DNA of 64,000 nt from Mucilaginibacter terrenus (GTDB taxonomy: Bacteria > Bacteroidota > Bacteroidia > Sphingobacteriales > Sphingobacteriaceae): assembly GCF_003432065.1 (NCBI RefSeq), contig NZ_QWDE01000001.1, positions 372,001 through 436,000 of the forward strand, given 5' to 3'. Shown in pieces: positions 1 to 7,888 of this stretch (its first letter is position 1; every line of letters begins with the position of its first letter). Both the position numbers and the translations under genes were made by a program. Under the pieces are notes generated by a model. That model made no database searches, was not told where the DNA came from, and was given only the letters and a program-made list of their open reading frames with translations.

Positions 1-1
1 G

Positions 2-292
2 AATGTGGTAGCTAATAACGCTATAGTTAGTTCGCTAAACAACAATGCTATTTCACGAATGAACACCAGCGTTAAGCTTACATCAGCAAGTAATTACATA
101 GGTGCAGACGTAAGTGCACTGGAGTACACTGATTTAGATGGCGGTGACTTTACTCTCTTGCCATCTTCGCCGCTTATTGGTGCCGGGACGGATGTGTCTG
201 TATTGGGGATATCACTTGACCTAAGTGGTTTACAACGAATTACGGTGAGTACATCAAGTACTTTTAATATAGGCGCTGTGTTAGGCGAGTAA
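2..292 (+). CDS. C-terminal fragment of a secreted beta-helix-like repeat protein
   Basis: The reading frame is open to the left edge of the window, so only the last ~97 residues are present. The visible part is rich in N, S, T, G and D. It contains a stretch reading DGGDFTLLPSSPLIGAG and ends in NIGAVLGE. A final 'pSSPlIgaGt' segment followed by a 'fniGA' terminus is typical of right-handed parallel beta-helix or choice-of-anchor surface proteins in Bacteroidota; that is family knowledge, and no catalytic residues are visible. No membrane segment or type IX sorting domain is seen at the very C-terminus. The enzymatic role, if any, cannot be deduced from the fragment. Confidence 0.55.
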   Translation, partial: NVVANNAIVSSLNNNAISRMNTSVKLTSASNYIGADVSALEYTDLDGGDFTLLPSSPLIGAGTDVSVLGISLDLSGLQRITVSTSSTFNIGAVLGE

Positions 293-312
293 AAAGAAGA
301 GGTGTAGCTTTG

Positions 313-523
313 GAGTGTTTCAAATTGTTTCGCTTTGAGCTGCATGGTAGGGAACATAAAAATATAAATGAAAGTCAGATCCTGCTATTAGATAGAGGAT
401 TACAGTTAAAATCTGAAGTTATTGTACTGTTTCGGTCTGTTTCGCTTTTAAATATAATTTATTTACAATCAGCGTGTTAAATAAATGGCGTGTTGCGGGT
501 GTTTCGCTTTCAACCGAAACACT
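313..523 (+). repeat. Dispersed TGTTTCG-heptamer element, copy A
   Basis: This intergenic element fills most of the 330-base gap before rpmE2. It is built of three boxes containing the heptamer TGTTTCG. Box 1 (316-336) has two direct heptamers 10 bp apart, the first degenerate. Box 2 (422-449) has two direct heptamers 10 bp apart. Box 3 (491-523) is an inverted pair, TGTTTCG at 500-506 and CGAAACA at 515-521. A second copy with the same order lies at 26146-26346 on the minus strand. Boxes 2 and 3 are nearly identical between copies while the spacers are unrelated. Function is unknown; it behaves like a conserved multi-site protein-binding array. Confidence 0.75.
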
Positions 524-588
524 TAAAGAGCAATATCGGTATGTTAAAAACTTTTTTAATTAGCCTTTTTACTTCTCAACTATTTAGT

Positions 589-596
589 TACATTTG
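589..596 (+). promoter_or_regulatory. Probable -7 promoter element of rpmE2
   Basis: TACATTTG matches the Bacteroidota -7 consensus TAnnTTTG and is followed by a ~28-nt leader before the ATG at 624. No clear -33 TTTG is seen at the usual distance, so the promoter is inferred from the -7 element alone. Confidence 0.5.
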
Positions 597-623
597 CACC
601 TCTTTTATAAGAAGTATACGATA

Positions 624-872
624 ATGAAAAAAGACCTGCATCCATCAAACTATAGATTAGTTGTTTTTAAGGATATGTCTAACGACTATTCTTTCATCAC
701 TAAGTCTTGTATAGATAGCCGTGAAACCGTTAAATGGGAAGATGGCAATGAATACCCTTTGGTAAAATTAGAAATTTCACACACTTCTCACCCGTTCTAT
801 ACTGGTAAGATGAAATTGGTTGACACTGCCGGACGTATCGACAAGTTCCGCACGCGTTACTCTAAGAAATAA
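624..872 (+). CDS. rpmE2: Type B 50S ribosomal protein L31
   Basis: This is an 82-residue L31 of the large ribosomal subunit. The N-terminal [11 protein letters not shown], the central [30 protein letters not shown] core (split here by no gap) and the C-terminal [13 protein letters not shown] are diagnostic. It lacks the CxxC zinc-ribbon cysteines of type A L31, so it is the zinc-independent form; its single cysteine is in KSCIDS. The ATG at 624 is chosen over an upstream in-frame codon at 594 because the latter lies within the predicted promoter. The gene is monocistronic: it has its own -7 element and is followed 25 bases later by a perfect GC-rich terminator. In many bacteria this paralogue is zinc-regulated, but no Zur-like site is visible here. 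Confidence 0.95.
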   Translation: MKKDLHPSNYRLVVFKDMSNDYSFITKSCIDSRETVKWEDGNEYPLVKLEISHTSHPFYTGKMKLVDTAGRIDKFRTRYSKK

Positions 873-897
873 GTGTTTTTTCAATAAAATATTGTTC

Positions 898-925
898 AGT
901 CGCCCGCATGCGGGCGACTTTTTTT
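898..925 (+). terminator. Intrinsic terminator of rpmE2
   Basis: A perfect 22-bp palindrome at 898-919, GC-rich in the middle with CGCCCGCATGCGGGCG at its core, is followed by a run of seven T (919-925). The T-run directly abuts the -7 element and the ATG of the next gene, so terminator and downstream promoter are fused. Confidence 0.9.
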
Positions 926-932
926 ATTTTTG
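925..932 (+). promoter_or_regulatory. -7 element inside terminator tail, 4 nt before ATG
   Basis: TATTTTTG fits TAnnTTTG and overlaps the last T of the rpmE2 terminator. The start codon at 937 is only 4 nt further on, so transcription would begin at or next to the ATG, giving a leaderless mRNA. No room remains for a ribosome binding site. Confidence 0.5.
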
Positions 933-936
933 GCGC

Positions 937-2121
937 ATGGCGATCATTCTGTTCGACGATAACGCTCGTGAAACCTTACTGCCGCTTACATTTACACGCC
1001 CCGTTGCCGATTTGCGCATTGGCATACTTACTATAGCCGAAAAGTGGGGTAAATACCTCGCTACTGGTTTCTCTTACCTTACGCAGCCTTACCTGCAGAT
1101 TAAGTACCCCCTAAATATTGCCGAAGGAAATATCTTCATCAATGGTTCGGTATGTCCTGATGAGGAGTTACTGGAAGCAATAGACAAACTTGCAGAAGGC
1201 GAGGCTTTATCGCAACAAGGTAAACTAATTGCTGTGAAACTTGATGCCACGGCAGCGGCGGAGTTTAGCCTGGCGGAACAAAATTATTCGCCGATAGAGT
1301 ATACAGGTCAATTGGTCTCAATAACCTATCCCGAGCATATTTTCAAAAAAAACGATCAGGAACTTAAAAAGGATTATATCCTGCTTACCAAAGGGCGCGC
1401 CAGTCAGCCGGTTAGCAGTACCAATACTGTCTTGGGGGATCAGCTATTCCTGGAAGAAGGGGCTAGTGCTGAGTGCGCTATACTCAACACGCTTCATGGC
1501 CCAATTTACATTGGTCGAAACAGCGAGGTATGGGAGGGATCTGCTATTCGTGGTTCTTTCGCGCTCTGTATGGAGTCGCAGGTTAAAATGGGCACTAAGG
1601 TCTATCCCGGCACTACAGTTGGCCCATACAGCCGTGTTGGTGGCGAAATAAACAACGCTGTTATATGGGGGTATTCATCAAAAGGCCATGAAGGTTACCT
1701 GGGTAACTCCGTGATGGGAGAGTGGTGCAATATAGGTGCCGATAGTAACAACTCCAACCTCAAAAATAATTACGCTGACGTACGCTTGTGGGATTATAGC
1801 CACAAAAGTTACCGCAATACCGGTCTCCAATTTTGCGGCCTCGTGATGGCCGATCATGCAAAATGCGGTATTAATACCATGTTTAACACAGGTACGGTAG
1901 TAGGCGTAAGCGCAAATGTTTTTGACGCGGGGTTTCCGCCAAATTTTATCCCAGACTTTTCCTGGGGCGGAGCTAAAGCAATGGAAGAATACAGGCTGGA
2001 TAAGGTACTGCAAACTGCAGCCAAAGTAATATCACGCCGCGAACACCGCGTGTTTGATGAGACAGAGATAGCAATATTAACAGAGATATTTAATACAACA
2101 AAGCAGTACAGGCAATTTTAA
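937..2121 (+). CDS. GlmU-family nucleotidyltransferase/acyltransferase-like protein
   Basis: A 394-residue protein of the Bacteroidota 'alternative GlmU' family (putative sugar-1-phosphate nucleotidyltransferase plus left-handed beta-helix acyltransferase). The N-terminus MAIILFDDNARETLLPLTFT with RPVADLRIGI is characteristic of that family. The C-terminal half shows hexapeptide-repeat character (GPIYIGRNSEVWEG, then MGTKVYPGTTVGPYSRVGG and NTGTVVGVSANVF), i.e. a left-handed beta-helix. The likely role is UDP-GlcNAc or related nucleotide-sugar supply for the envelope; the exact substrate is inference. The ATG at 937 is chosen because the longer ORF begins inside rpmE2. The gene lies 32 nt upstream of tpiA on the same strand and is probably co-transcribed with it. 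Confidence 0.85.
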   Translation: MAIILFDDNARETLLPLTFTRPVADLRIGILTIAEKWGKYLATGFSYLTQPYLQIKYPLNIAEGNIFINGSVCPDEELLEAIDKLAEGEALSQQGKLIAVKLDATAAAEFSLAEQNYSPIEYTGQLVSITYPEHIFKKNDQELKKDYILLTKGRASQPVSSTNTVLGDQLFLEEGASAECAILNTLHGPIYIGRNSEVWEGSAIRGSFALCMESQVKMGTKVYPGTTVGPYSRVGGEINNAVIWGYSSKGHEGYLGNSVMGEWCNIGADSNNSNLKNNYADVRLWDYSHKSYRNTGLQFCGLVMADHAKCGINTMFNTGTVVGVSANVFDAGFPPNFIPDFSWGGAKAMEEYRLDKVLQTAAKVISRREHRVFDETEIAILTEIFNTTKQYRQF

Positions 2122-2153
2122 CCCGTACCTTTATAACCTTTACAACACACGAA

Positions 2154-2918
2154 ATGAGAAAAAAAATTGTAGCCGGCAACTGGAAAATGAACCTTGATTA
2201 TAATGAAGGTTTAGCCTTGTTTTCAGAAGTAGTTAACATGGTAAAAGATGAAGCCACCGGCAATCAGCAGGTAGTGGTTTGCAGTCCGTTTATACATCTC
2301 CATAGCCTGGCGCAATTAGCCAAAGGCTCCAATAACGTAGCTATAGGCGCACAAAATGCTCATCAGGCAGAGTCAGGTGCTTACACCGGCGAAATATCTG
2401 CAAAGCAGGTAAAATCTACCGGTGCTGAATACGTTATTTTGGGCCACTCAGAACGTCGCCAGTATTTTGGTGAAACTAACGAATTGCTGGCCAAAAAGAC
2501 GGATACAGCATTGGCCAACGACCTAAAACCAATTTTTTGTATCGGAGAGACCTTGCAAGAGCGTGAAGCTAATACTCACTTCGGCATTATTAAAGCACAG
2601 CTTACAGAAGGCGTTTTCCATTTGGATGCTGAAACATTTGCCAAATTGGTTATTGCTTACGAACCCGTTTGGGCAATAGGTACTGGTGTAACCGCGACAT
2701 TTGCACAAGCGCAGGAGATACACGAATTTATCCGCAAGGAGATAGCTGCTAAATATAGCCAGCAAGTTGCTGATGACACCACTATTCTTTACGGTGGTAG
2801 CTGTAATGCAAAGAATGCCGCAGAGCTTTTTGCACAAACCGACATTGATGGTGGCCTTATTGGTGGTGCATCATTAAAATCACGCGACTTCACCGACATT
2901 GTTAAAGCGTTCAATTAA
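2154..2918 (+). CDS. tpiA: Triose-phosphate isomerase
   Basis: This 254-residue enzyme interconverts dihydroxyacetone phosphate and glyceraldehyde-3-phosphate in the cytoplasm. All family hallmarks are visible: the substrate-binding N9 and K11 in VAGNWKMN, the catalytic histidine H98 in ILGHSERR, and the catalytic glutamate E170 in AYEPVWAIGTG followed by flexible loop 6. The C-terminal phosphate-binding YGGSC and GGLIGGASL segments are intact. Length is normal for a bacterial TIM. It follows the GlmU-family gene by 32 nt on the same strand and precedes prmA by 82 nt. No frameshift or missing residue is seen. Confidence 0.98.
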   Translation: MRKKIVAGNWKMNLDYNEGLALFSEVVNMVKDEATGNQQVVVCSPFIHLHSLAQLAKGSNNVAIGAQNAHQAESGAYTGEISAKQVKSTGAEYVILGHSERRQYFGETNELLAKKTDTALANDLKPIFCIGETLQEREANTHFGIIKAQLTEGVFHLDAETFAKLVIAYEPVWAIGTGVTATFAQAQEIHEFIRKEIAAKYSQQVADDTTILYGGSCNAKNAAELFAQTDIDGGLIGGASLKSRDFTDIVKAFN

Positions 2919-3000
2919 TCAGATATTCAATTTTGAGATTGGAGGTTAGTTAAGGCTGGCCTCCAATCTTTGTTTATATAGTTGCTATACTAATCATATC

Positions 3001-3837
3001 ATGAACTACTACGAACTCCTGTTCACTACGCTAACTACCAAAGATTATCAGCAAGACCTTTTGATTGCAGCTTTAGGGGAAATCGGGTTTGATACTTTTG
3101 AAGAAGTTGATCTTGGTTTTAAGGCTTATATACCGGTTGATGATTTTGATCAGCAGCAGGTAGACGATGCCCTGTACCCTTATCAGGAAATGTTCACTTT
3201 TAGTTATGAAGTTAATCTGATCCCTCAAAAAAACTGGAATGAAGTATGGGAAAGTAATTTTGAACCGACAAAAATTGGCGATCAGGTATTCGTTCGGGCT
3301 ACTTTCCACGAGGCAAAGCCGGAGTTTCCTTACGAGATCGTGATAGACCCGAAAATGGCTTTTGGAACCGGGCACCATCAAACCACTGCCATGATGATGG
3401 CGTTGATGCTGGAGAATGACTTTGAAGGCAAGAAAGTGCTGGATATGGGTTGTGGTACAGGTATTTTAGCTATTCTTGCTAGCAAACTTGGTGCGGTTGA
3501 TCTAACAGCAATAGATTATGATCCGGTTTGTTATGAAAGCACAATCGAAAACGCGGCATTAAATAACATCAATAACATAACAGCTTTATGCGGGTCTAAA
3601 GAAGCTATACCTAACGACAAGTACGATATTATACTTGCTAATATCAACCGCAATATTTTGCTTGATCAGATGGAACGTTACGTGCAGGTGCTTAAGCCAG
3701 GCGGCGAGATCTACTTCAGCGGGTTTTATGACTCGCCTGATTTAGAGATTATCACCGATGAAGCAAGGAAGTATAACCTTAAATACATTACACACAAGAA
3801 AGATAAAGAATGGGTAGCGGCAAAATTCGTGCTGTAG
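3001..3837 (+). CDS. prmA: Ribosomal protein L11 methyltransferase
   Basis: A 278-residue SAM-dependent enzyme that trimethylates ribosomal protein L11. The N-terminal ~90 residues form the L11-recognition domain, ending in the conserved WNEVWESNFEP. FGTGHHQTT (about 121-129) and the SAM motif I VLDMGCGTGILA (about 147-157) define the PrmA family, followed by LANINRNIL, the characteristic post-motif segment. It sits downstream of tpiA on the same strand. A long hairpin follows its stop codon, separating it from a convergent gene. Sequence and length are unremarkable. Confidence 0.96.
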   Translation: MNYYELLFTTLTTKDYQQDLLIAALGEIGFDTFEEVDLGFKAYIPVDDFDQQQVDDALYPYQEMFTFSYEVNLIPQKNWNEVWESNFEPTKIGDQVFVRATFHEAKPEFPYEIVIDPKMAFGTGHHQTTAMMMALMLENDFEGKKVLDMGCGTGILAILASKLGAVDLTAIDYDPVCYESTIENAALNNINNITALCGSKEAIPNDKYDIILANINRNILLDQMERYVQVLKPGGEIYFSGFYDSPDLEIITDEARKYNLKYITHKKDKEWVAAKFVL

Positions 3838-3850
3838 TTCATAATAAGGA

Positions 3851-3900
3851 TAATCACACGGACTGATGCCGCGACAGGTTACCGTCAGTTCGTGTGATTA
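3851..3900. terminator. Bidirectional hairpin between convergent genes
   Basis: Inverted repeat with 16-bp arms, TAATCACACGGACTGA at 3851-3866 and its near-perfect complement at 3885-3900 (one G-T pair), around an 18-nt loop. It lies between convergent prmA and the oxidoreductase gene. It lacks a strong T-run, so termination efficiency is uncertain. Confidence 0.6.
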
Positions 3901-3924
3901 ATTTAGCTCTTTATATAAACGGTA

Positions 3925-4563
3925 TTAATAACCTACAGTAAACCGTTTCTGAATAAACTCATTCTGTTCAAGCTCATTAAAGATAGCTACAGCTAAGTCT
4001 TCGACAGAAATATCATGGTGGCCTTTTTCATCAAATAGCGGGCTTTCTGTACCTGTTCTAAATTCGCCGGTTCGTTTGCCTGGGTGCAGGTTTATTGCCG
4101 GGCTTAAAAAAGTCCAATCAAGTTCTTTTTCTTCCTTTAAAATGTTGAGGTAATCGCGTGCTGATGATGCTCCGGGGTAATATTCTTTAGGGAACTGAGG
4201 CGAGTCTACCAGTTGTTTGCCGTCAATATATAAACTTCCGGCACCGCCAATTACTAACAAGCGCTTTACTCCCGATTTTTTGGTGGCTTCCTGGATGTTC
4301 TTACTTCCTTGTAAAAAGTCTTCATACAGGTTTGGATTTGTCCAGCCCGCGTTAAAGGAACTTACAACAGCATCGTGTCCGGACATGGCAGCTGCCAGCG
4401 CATCTACATTATTTACGTTTGCTGCTATTGGCGTTACGCCTGCATGTGTATCTACTTTCGCGGTATCCCTTGCTATTGCAGTTATCTCATATCCGCGAGA
4501 TACACCTTCTTTAACTAATACGCTTCCTACAAAACCTGTGGCGCCGATTATTGCTACTTTCAT
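3925..4563 (-). CDS. NAD(P)-binding Rossmann oxidoreductase (YwnB-like)
   Basis: This 212-residue protein has an atypical short-chain dehydrogenase fold. The N-terminal MKVAIIGATGFVGSVLVKEG contains the GxxGxxG dinucleotide motif, and DAVVSSFNAG and RLLVIGGAGSLY are typical of the NAD(P)H-binding PF13460 family (COG2910). No classical YxxxK is evident, so it may act as a redox sensor or flavin/quinone reductase rather than a dehydrogenase; that is inference. The gene lies 50 nt downstream of an Rrf2-type repressor on the same strand, like the ywnA-ywnB pair of Bacillus. A TGTAA-N9-TTACA palindrome in the gap matches the one upstream of the repressor, so the pair is probably co-repressed. Confidence 0.85.
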   Translation of the reverse strand: MKVAIIGATGFVGSVLVKEGVSRGYEITAIARDTAKVDTHAGVTPIAANVNNVDALAAAMSGHDAVVSSFNAGWTNPNLYEDFLQGSKNIQEATKKSGVKRLLVIGGAGSLYIDGKQLVDSPQFPKEYYPGASSARDYLNILKEEKELDWTFLSPAINLHPGKRTGEFRTGTESPLFDEKGHHDISVEDLAVAIFNELEQNEFIQKRFTVGY

Positions 4564-4577
4564 GTTATCGTTTTTAA

Positions 4578-4596
4578 TGTAATTAAATATGTTACA
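4578..4596. promoter_or_regulatory. Predicted Rrf2 operator, site 2
   Basis: TGTAA at 4578-4582 and TTACA at 4592-4596, separated by 9 bases, give the same half-sites and spacing as the site upstream of the Rrf2 gene. It lies in the 50-nt gap between the repressor and the oxidoreductase gene, 15 nt from the latter's ATG. Confidence 0.65.
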
Positions 4597-4613
4597 GTTT
4601 TTTTTAAATTTTT

Positions 4614-5018
4614 TTAGTCGAATTTTTTACAAAAAGCATCCAGGGTTATCCCGTTCAGCTTATTGATCAGCGCTTGGTCTACCTCTTCGTACAAGTTGTT
4701 TAAATGGCTGTTTATCTGCCTTCCCACCGGGCACTTAGGGTTTGGCTGATTTTTAGCCTGTCCAAGAATCGCATCCGGCTTCACCGTATGATAAATTTCT
4801 GCCAGGCTTATGTCAGTACCAGGCCTTGCGAGCTGATACCCACCGTTTTTCCCTTCCTGGCTTTTTACCAGTCCGTGTCTAATCAAGTTGCTCAGTTCTT
4901 TTCTTACCAACACAGCGTTTACGTTAATGCTCCCGGCTAAAAATTCCGACGAGATTACACCTTGCTCAGTACAAAGCAACGTCATTATGTGGAGCGTTAT
5001 AGGAAAGCGGCCGTTCAT
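4614..5018 (-). CDS. Rrf2-family transcriptional regulator
   Basis: A 134-residue winged-helix repressor. The N-terminal region contains the Rrf2 helix-turn-helix (SSEFLAGSINVNAVLVRKEL), followed by the wing NGGYQLARP and DISLAEIYHTVKP. It has single cysteines in LLCTEQ, NPKCPVG and AFCKKF, which do not form the closely spaced triplet of Fe-S sensors such as IscR. It is therefore more like YwnA-type or thiol-based regulators. It is followed by an NAD(P)-binding protein gene, and palindromes upstream of both genes support autoregulation and control of its neighbour. The inducing signal is unknown; an electrophile or redox signal is a guess from the reductase partner. Confidence 0.9.
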   Translation of the reverse strand: MNGRFPITLHIMTLLCTEQGVISSEFLAGSINVNAVLVRKELSNLIRHGLVKSQEGKNGGYQLARPGTDISLAEIYHTVKPDAILGQAKNQPNPKCPVGRQINSHLNNLYEEVDQALINKLNGITLDAFCKKFD

Positions 5019-5025
5019 ATTTATA

Positions 5026-5044
5026 TGTAATAAATTTTATTACA
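5026..5044. promoter_or_regulatory. Predicted Rrf2 operator, site 1
   Basis: A perfect 19-bp palindrome TGTAATAAATTTTATTACA starts 8 nt upstream of the Rrf2 ATG (5018, minus strand). Its half-sites TGTAA/TTACA with a 9-base spacer recur at 4578-4596. Confidence 0.75.
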
Positions 5045-5192
5045 GTACAAAAGTAGATGCTTTTATCAATTAAACAAGTCTTAAATTTACCTCGATACAA
5101 ATATGAGTTATGACTGACAATGTGCTTTTTAAACCTATTTGGGATTGCTTAGTAACTTTAAGCCGAAGTGGCCAAGATTTAATGAAAGTATT

Positions 5193-6047
5193 ATGAAGAC
5201 CTATCTAGTACCCGTTGATTTTTCTGCAGCTGCTGAAAATGCAGCTTTTCTGGCGGCGCATTTAACCCACCAATCGGGTGCGCAACGTATAGTTTTGATG
5301 AACGCCTACTATATAACGCCTTACGAAGAGTTACTACCGAATCCGGATATGCTGATGCTCCGTGAGCAGGAGGTAGAAGAGAGCGCCGCAGAACGAATAG
5401 AGAACCTAAGTGCATTACGCGACAAATTGAGAGCTGAAGTAAGAGCGGGTGTTGAAATAAGCATCCGGCTTAACAGATCCCATCTGGTGAGGGCAGTGGT
5501 TGATGCCGTAGAAGAAGATAAGGTAGATATGGTAATTCTGGGTAGCATAGGAAATAGTACCATACGAGAGAATGGTGTCGGAATAGGCAGCCATGTAACT
5601 AACGTATCTAAGGCCAGTCCGGCACCTGTATTAGTTGTGCCGCCAGCATATACATATCAAACTATAAAACGCATTGCCATAGCATGCGACTTGAAAAAGG
5701 TAAAAGAAAGCATACCAGTAGAGGCATTGCACAAGCTTTTGGGTACACAGCCCATAGAGCTTTTAGTGGTGAATATAGATGCAGCTGAAAAACAGGCCAG
5801 TGCTGATCCACAGATACTTGCCGAGCAAACAAGCCTTTATGAAATGCTGGAAAAGTATAGCCCCACTTATCATTACATAAACACTCCAAACGTTATTGCT
5901 GGCGTCCTCAATTTTGCAAATGAGCAGGATACCCAGCTGATTATAGCATTGCCGCATAAGTACAGCTTCCTGCGTTCTCTGTTGCACAGCAGCGTTTCAA
6001 GGCAGTTAGCATCTTGCGCTACGGTGCCGGTGTTGTTGTTAAAATAG
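5193..6047 (+). CDS. Tandem universal stress protein
   Basis: A 284-residue cytoplasmic protein with two UspA domains, about residues 1-150 and 155-284. Domain 1 starts MKTYLVPVDFSAAAENA, the usual beta1-alpha1 of Usp proteins. Near its end it has LGSIGNSTIRENGVGIGSHV with ASPAPVLVVPP, resembling the G-x2-G-x9-G-S ATP-binding signature. Domain 2 is more divergent but ends in the matching PHKYSFLRSLLHSSVSRQL and CATVPVLLLK segment. Proteins of this kind accumulate under starvation, hypoxia or redox stress; the ligand here is not provable. The ATG at 5193 is chosen because the Usp fold begins there, although the frame extends upstream to 5139. It stands alone. Confidence 0.88.
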   Translation: MKTYLVPVDFSAAAENAAFLAAHLTHQSGAQRIVLMNAYYITPYEELLPNPDMLMLREQEVEESAAERIENLSALRDKLRAEVRAGVEISIRLNRSHLVRAVVDAVEEDKVDMVILGSIGNSTIRENGVGIGSHVTNVSKASPAPVLVVPPAYTYQTIKRIAIACDLKKVKESIPVEALHKLLGTQPIELLVVNIDAAEKQASADPQILAEQTSLYEMLEKYSPTYHYINTPNVIAGVLNFANEQDTQLIIALPHKYSFLRSLLHSSVSRQLASCATVPVLLLK

Positions 6048-6065
6048 TATTACTTATTAATTTAA

Positions 6066-6096
6066 TTGGTGCGATAAGCGTTTTTGTGTTTATTTG
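6066..6096 (+). promoter_or_regulatory. Probable promoter of mpl
   Basis: TTG at 6066-6068 and TTTATTTG at 6089-6096 (one mismatch to TAnnTTTG) are separated by 20 nt, the usual -33/-7 distance in Bacteroidota. The leader to the ATG at 6111 is about 10 nt. Confidence 0.4.
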
Positions 6097-6110
6097 CACC
6101 GTATTTATAC

Positions 6111-7466
6111 ATGAGAGTTCATTTTATTGCTATCGGCGGCAGCGCTATGCACAACCTTGCTATAGCCCTGCATAAAAAAGGTTTCGAAGTTACCGGTTCA
6201 GACGATGTGTTGTTCGAGCCATCTGCATCCCGCTTGGGTAAATACGGCATAAAGCCCACTGCAGACGGCTGGTACCCGGAGAAAATAACCACAGAGCTTG
6301 ACGCTGTGATTTTAGGCATGCATGCCCGTGTAGATAATCCCGAACTGCTAAAGGCGCAGGAGCTTGGAATTAAGATCTACTCTTATCCTGATTACATTTA
6401 CGAACAAAGTAAAAACAAGAAACGCGTTGTTATTGGCGGAAGCCATGGTAAAACTACCATTACCAGCATGATACTGCATACATTGCAACAAGCCGGACAA
6501 AAATTTGACTACTTAGTAGGCGCACAACTGGAAGGTTTTGAAACAATGGTTGGGCTTACAGAGGAGGCGCCGGTTATTGTGATCGAGGGCGACGAGTACC
6601 TTGCGTCGCCGATAGATCGTCGCCCTAAATTTCATATTTACAAGCCACACGTAGCTGTAATTAGCGGCATAGCCTGGGATCATATAAATGTGTTTCCCAC
6701 CTTTGACAATTATGTAGATCAGTTCAGGATATTTGCAGAGACCATAGAACCCGGAGGAGCACTCATTTATAGCCAGACTGATGCTGTACTTGATTCAATG
6801 GTAAACAGCAGTAATATAACAGCCGAAAAGCTGCCTTATGATTTGCCGCTATATAAGATAGACAACGGAGTAACAACCATAATTAACGGCAGCGATGAAT
6901 ATCAGCTAAAGGTTTTTGGACAACACAATCTGCTGAATATTGAAGCTGCAAGGTTGGTTTGTAAATCCCTGGGCATAGAAGCTGCAGAATTTTATAAACA
7001 CATAAGTACTTTTAAGGGCGCCGCCCGCCGTTTGGAAGTTGTTGGCAGTACATCCACGGCCACCATATTTAAAGATTTTGCGCATTCGCCGTCTAAACTT
7101 ACAGCTACTATCCAGGCCGTACGTACTCAATTTCCTGAAAGACGGCTGATCGCCTGTATAGAACTGCATACTTTTAGCAGTTTGAATAAAGATTTTTTAA
7201 GCGAATATAGCGGAACGATGGATGCTGCGGATGATGCTATAGTATTTATCCACAATAAAACTTTCGAGCAAAAGAAAATGACGCCGTACGCTCCCGAAGT
7301 TGTAAAAACCGCATTTAACAATGAAAAACTAAGGTTTTTTGATGATCCGGAAAAATTACTGACCTATTTGCAAGCGTTGAATTTAGAAAATGCTAACCTT
7401 TTAATGATGAGTTCAGGCAATTTTGGAGGCATTGATCTTATTACGTTGAAAAATAATTTGTTATAA
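6111..7466 (+). CDS. mpl: UDP-MurNAc:L-Ala-gamma-D-Glu-meso-DAP ligase
   Basis: This 451-residue Mur ligase recycles peptidoglycan by joining the released tripeptide L-Ala-gamma-D-Glu-meso-DAP to UDP-MurNAc. The N-terminal Rossmann segment MRVHFIAIGGSAMHNLAIAL is typical of MurC/Mpl. The ATP-binding P-loop IGGSHGKTTIT is at about residues 107-117, followed by the metal and substrate loop VIEGDEYLAS. GIAWDHINVFP and the C-terminal domain containing DFAHSP complete the enzyme. The DFAHSP and length distinguish it from MurC. The ATG at 6111 begins the Rossmann strand; the frame extends upstream but without homologous sequence. No other peptidoglycan gene adjoins it. Confidence 0.93.
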   Translation: MRVHFIAIGGSAMHNLAIALHKKGFEVTGSDDVLFEPSASRLGKYGIKPTADGWYPEKITTELDAVILGMHARVDNPELLKAQELGIKIYSYPDYIYEQSKNKKRVVIGGSHGKTTITSMILHTLQQAGQKFDYLVGAQLEGFETMVGLTEEAPVIVIEGDEYLASPIDRRPKFHIYKPHVAVISGIAWDHINVFPTFDNYVDQFRIFAETIEPGGALIYSQTDAVLDSMVNSSNITAEKLPYDLPLYKIDNGVTTIINGSDEYQLKVFGQHNLLNIEAARLVCKSLGIEAAEFYKHISTFKGAARRLEVVGSTSTATIFKDFAHSPSKLTATIQAVRTQFPERRLIACIELHTFSSLNKDFLSEYSGTMDAADDAIVFIHNKTFEQKKMTPYAPEVVKTAFNNEKLRFFDDPEKLLTYLQALNLENANLLMMSSGNFGGIDLITLKNNLL

Positions 7467-7546
7467 TATTACTGAGTATTAGTTTATTGATCAAAATATT
7501 CGTAACTTTATTAACTATTGAGAAACCCTATCCTAATTAACCATAT

Positions 7547-7888
7547 ATGAAGACACTTGGAAAAAAAATCCGGTTATTACGTCACCAAAAAGGTTGGAGC
7601 CAGGAAGAAGTTGCTAAGAGATTAGACATTTCTATACCTGCTTTTTCTAAAATTGAGACGGGCATAACCGACATCAATCTTTCTCGTTTAGAACAGATAG
7701 CAGCTTTGTTCGAGATGTCTGTTGTGCAGCTCCTTACTTACAACGAAACTGAGCAGGATCAGAAGATCGCCAGCGAATTAGAGAACGTTAACAAAAAACT
7801 GATGGATCGTGAAACAGAGGTGATCGACCTTCAGAAAAAAGTTATTGAGCTTTTTGAAGAGCTCAGACATAAAAAGGTTACGGCCTAA
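7547..7888 (+). CDS. XRE-family regulator with C-terminal coiled coil
   Basis: A 113-residue DNA-binding protein. Residues ~8-62 form a Cro/C1-type helix-turn-helix (IRLLRHQKGWSQEEVAKRL, then ISIPAFSKIETG and DINLSRLEQIAALF). The tail, about 75-113, is charged and heptad-like (LENVNKKLMDRETEVIDLQK), suggesting a coiled coil for dimerisation. Small regulators of this architecture are common in Sphingobacteriaceae, and their targets are mostly unknown. It is a single gene, convergent with a GNAT gene. A strong hairpin terminator overlaps its TAA stop codon. Confidence 0.88.
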   Translation: MKTLGKKIRLLRHQKGWSQEEVAKRLDISIPAFSKIETGITDINLSRLEQIAALFEMSVVQLLTYNETEQDQKIASELENVNKKLMDRETEVIDLQKKVIELFEELRHKKVTA

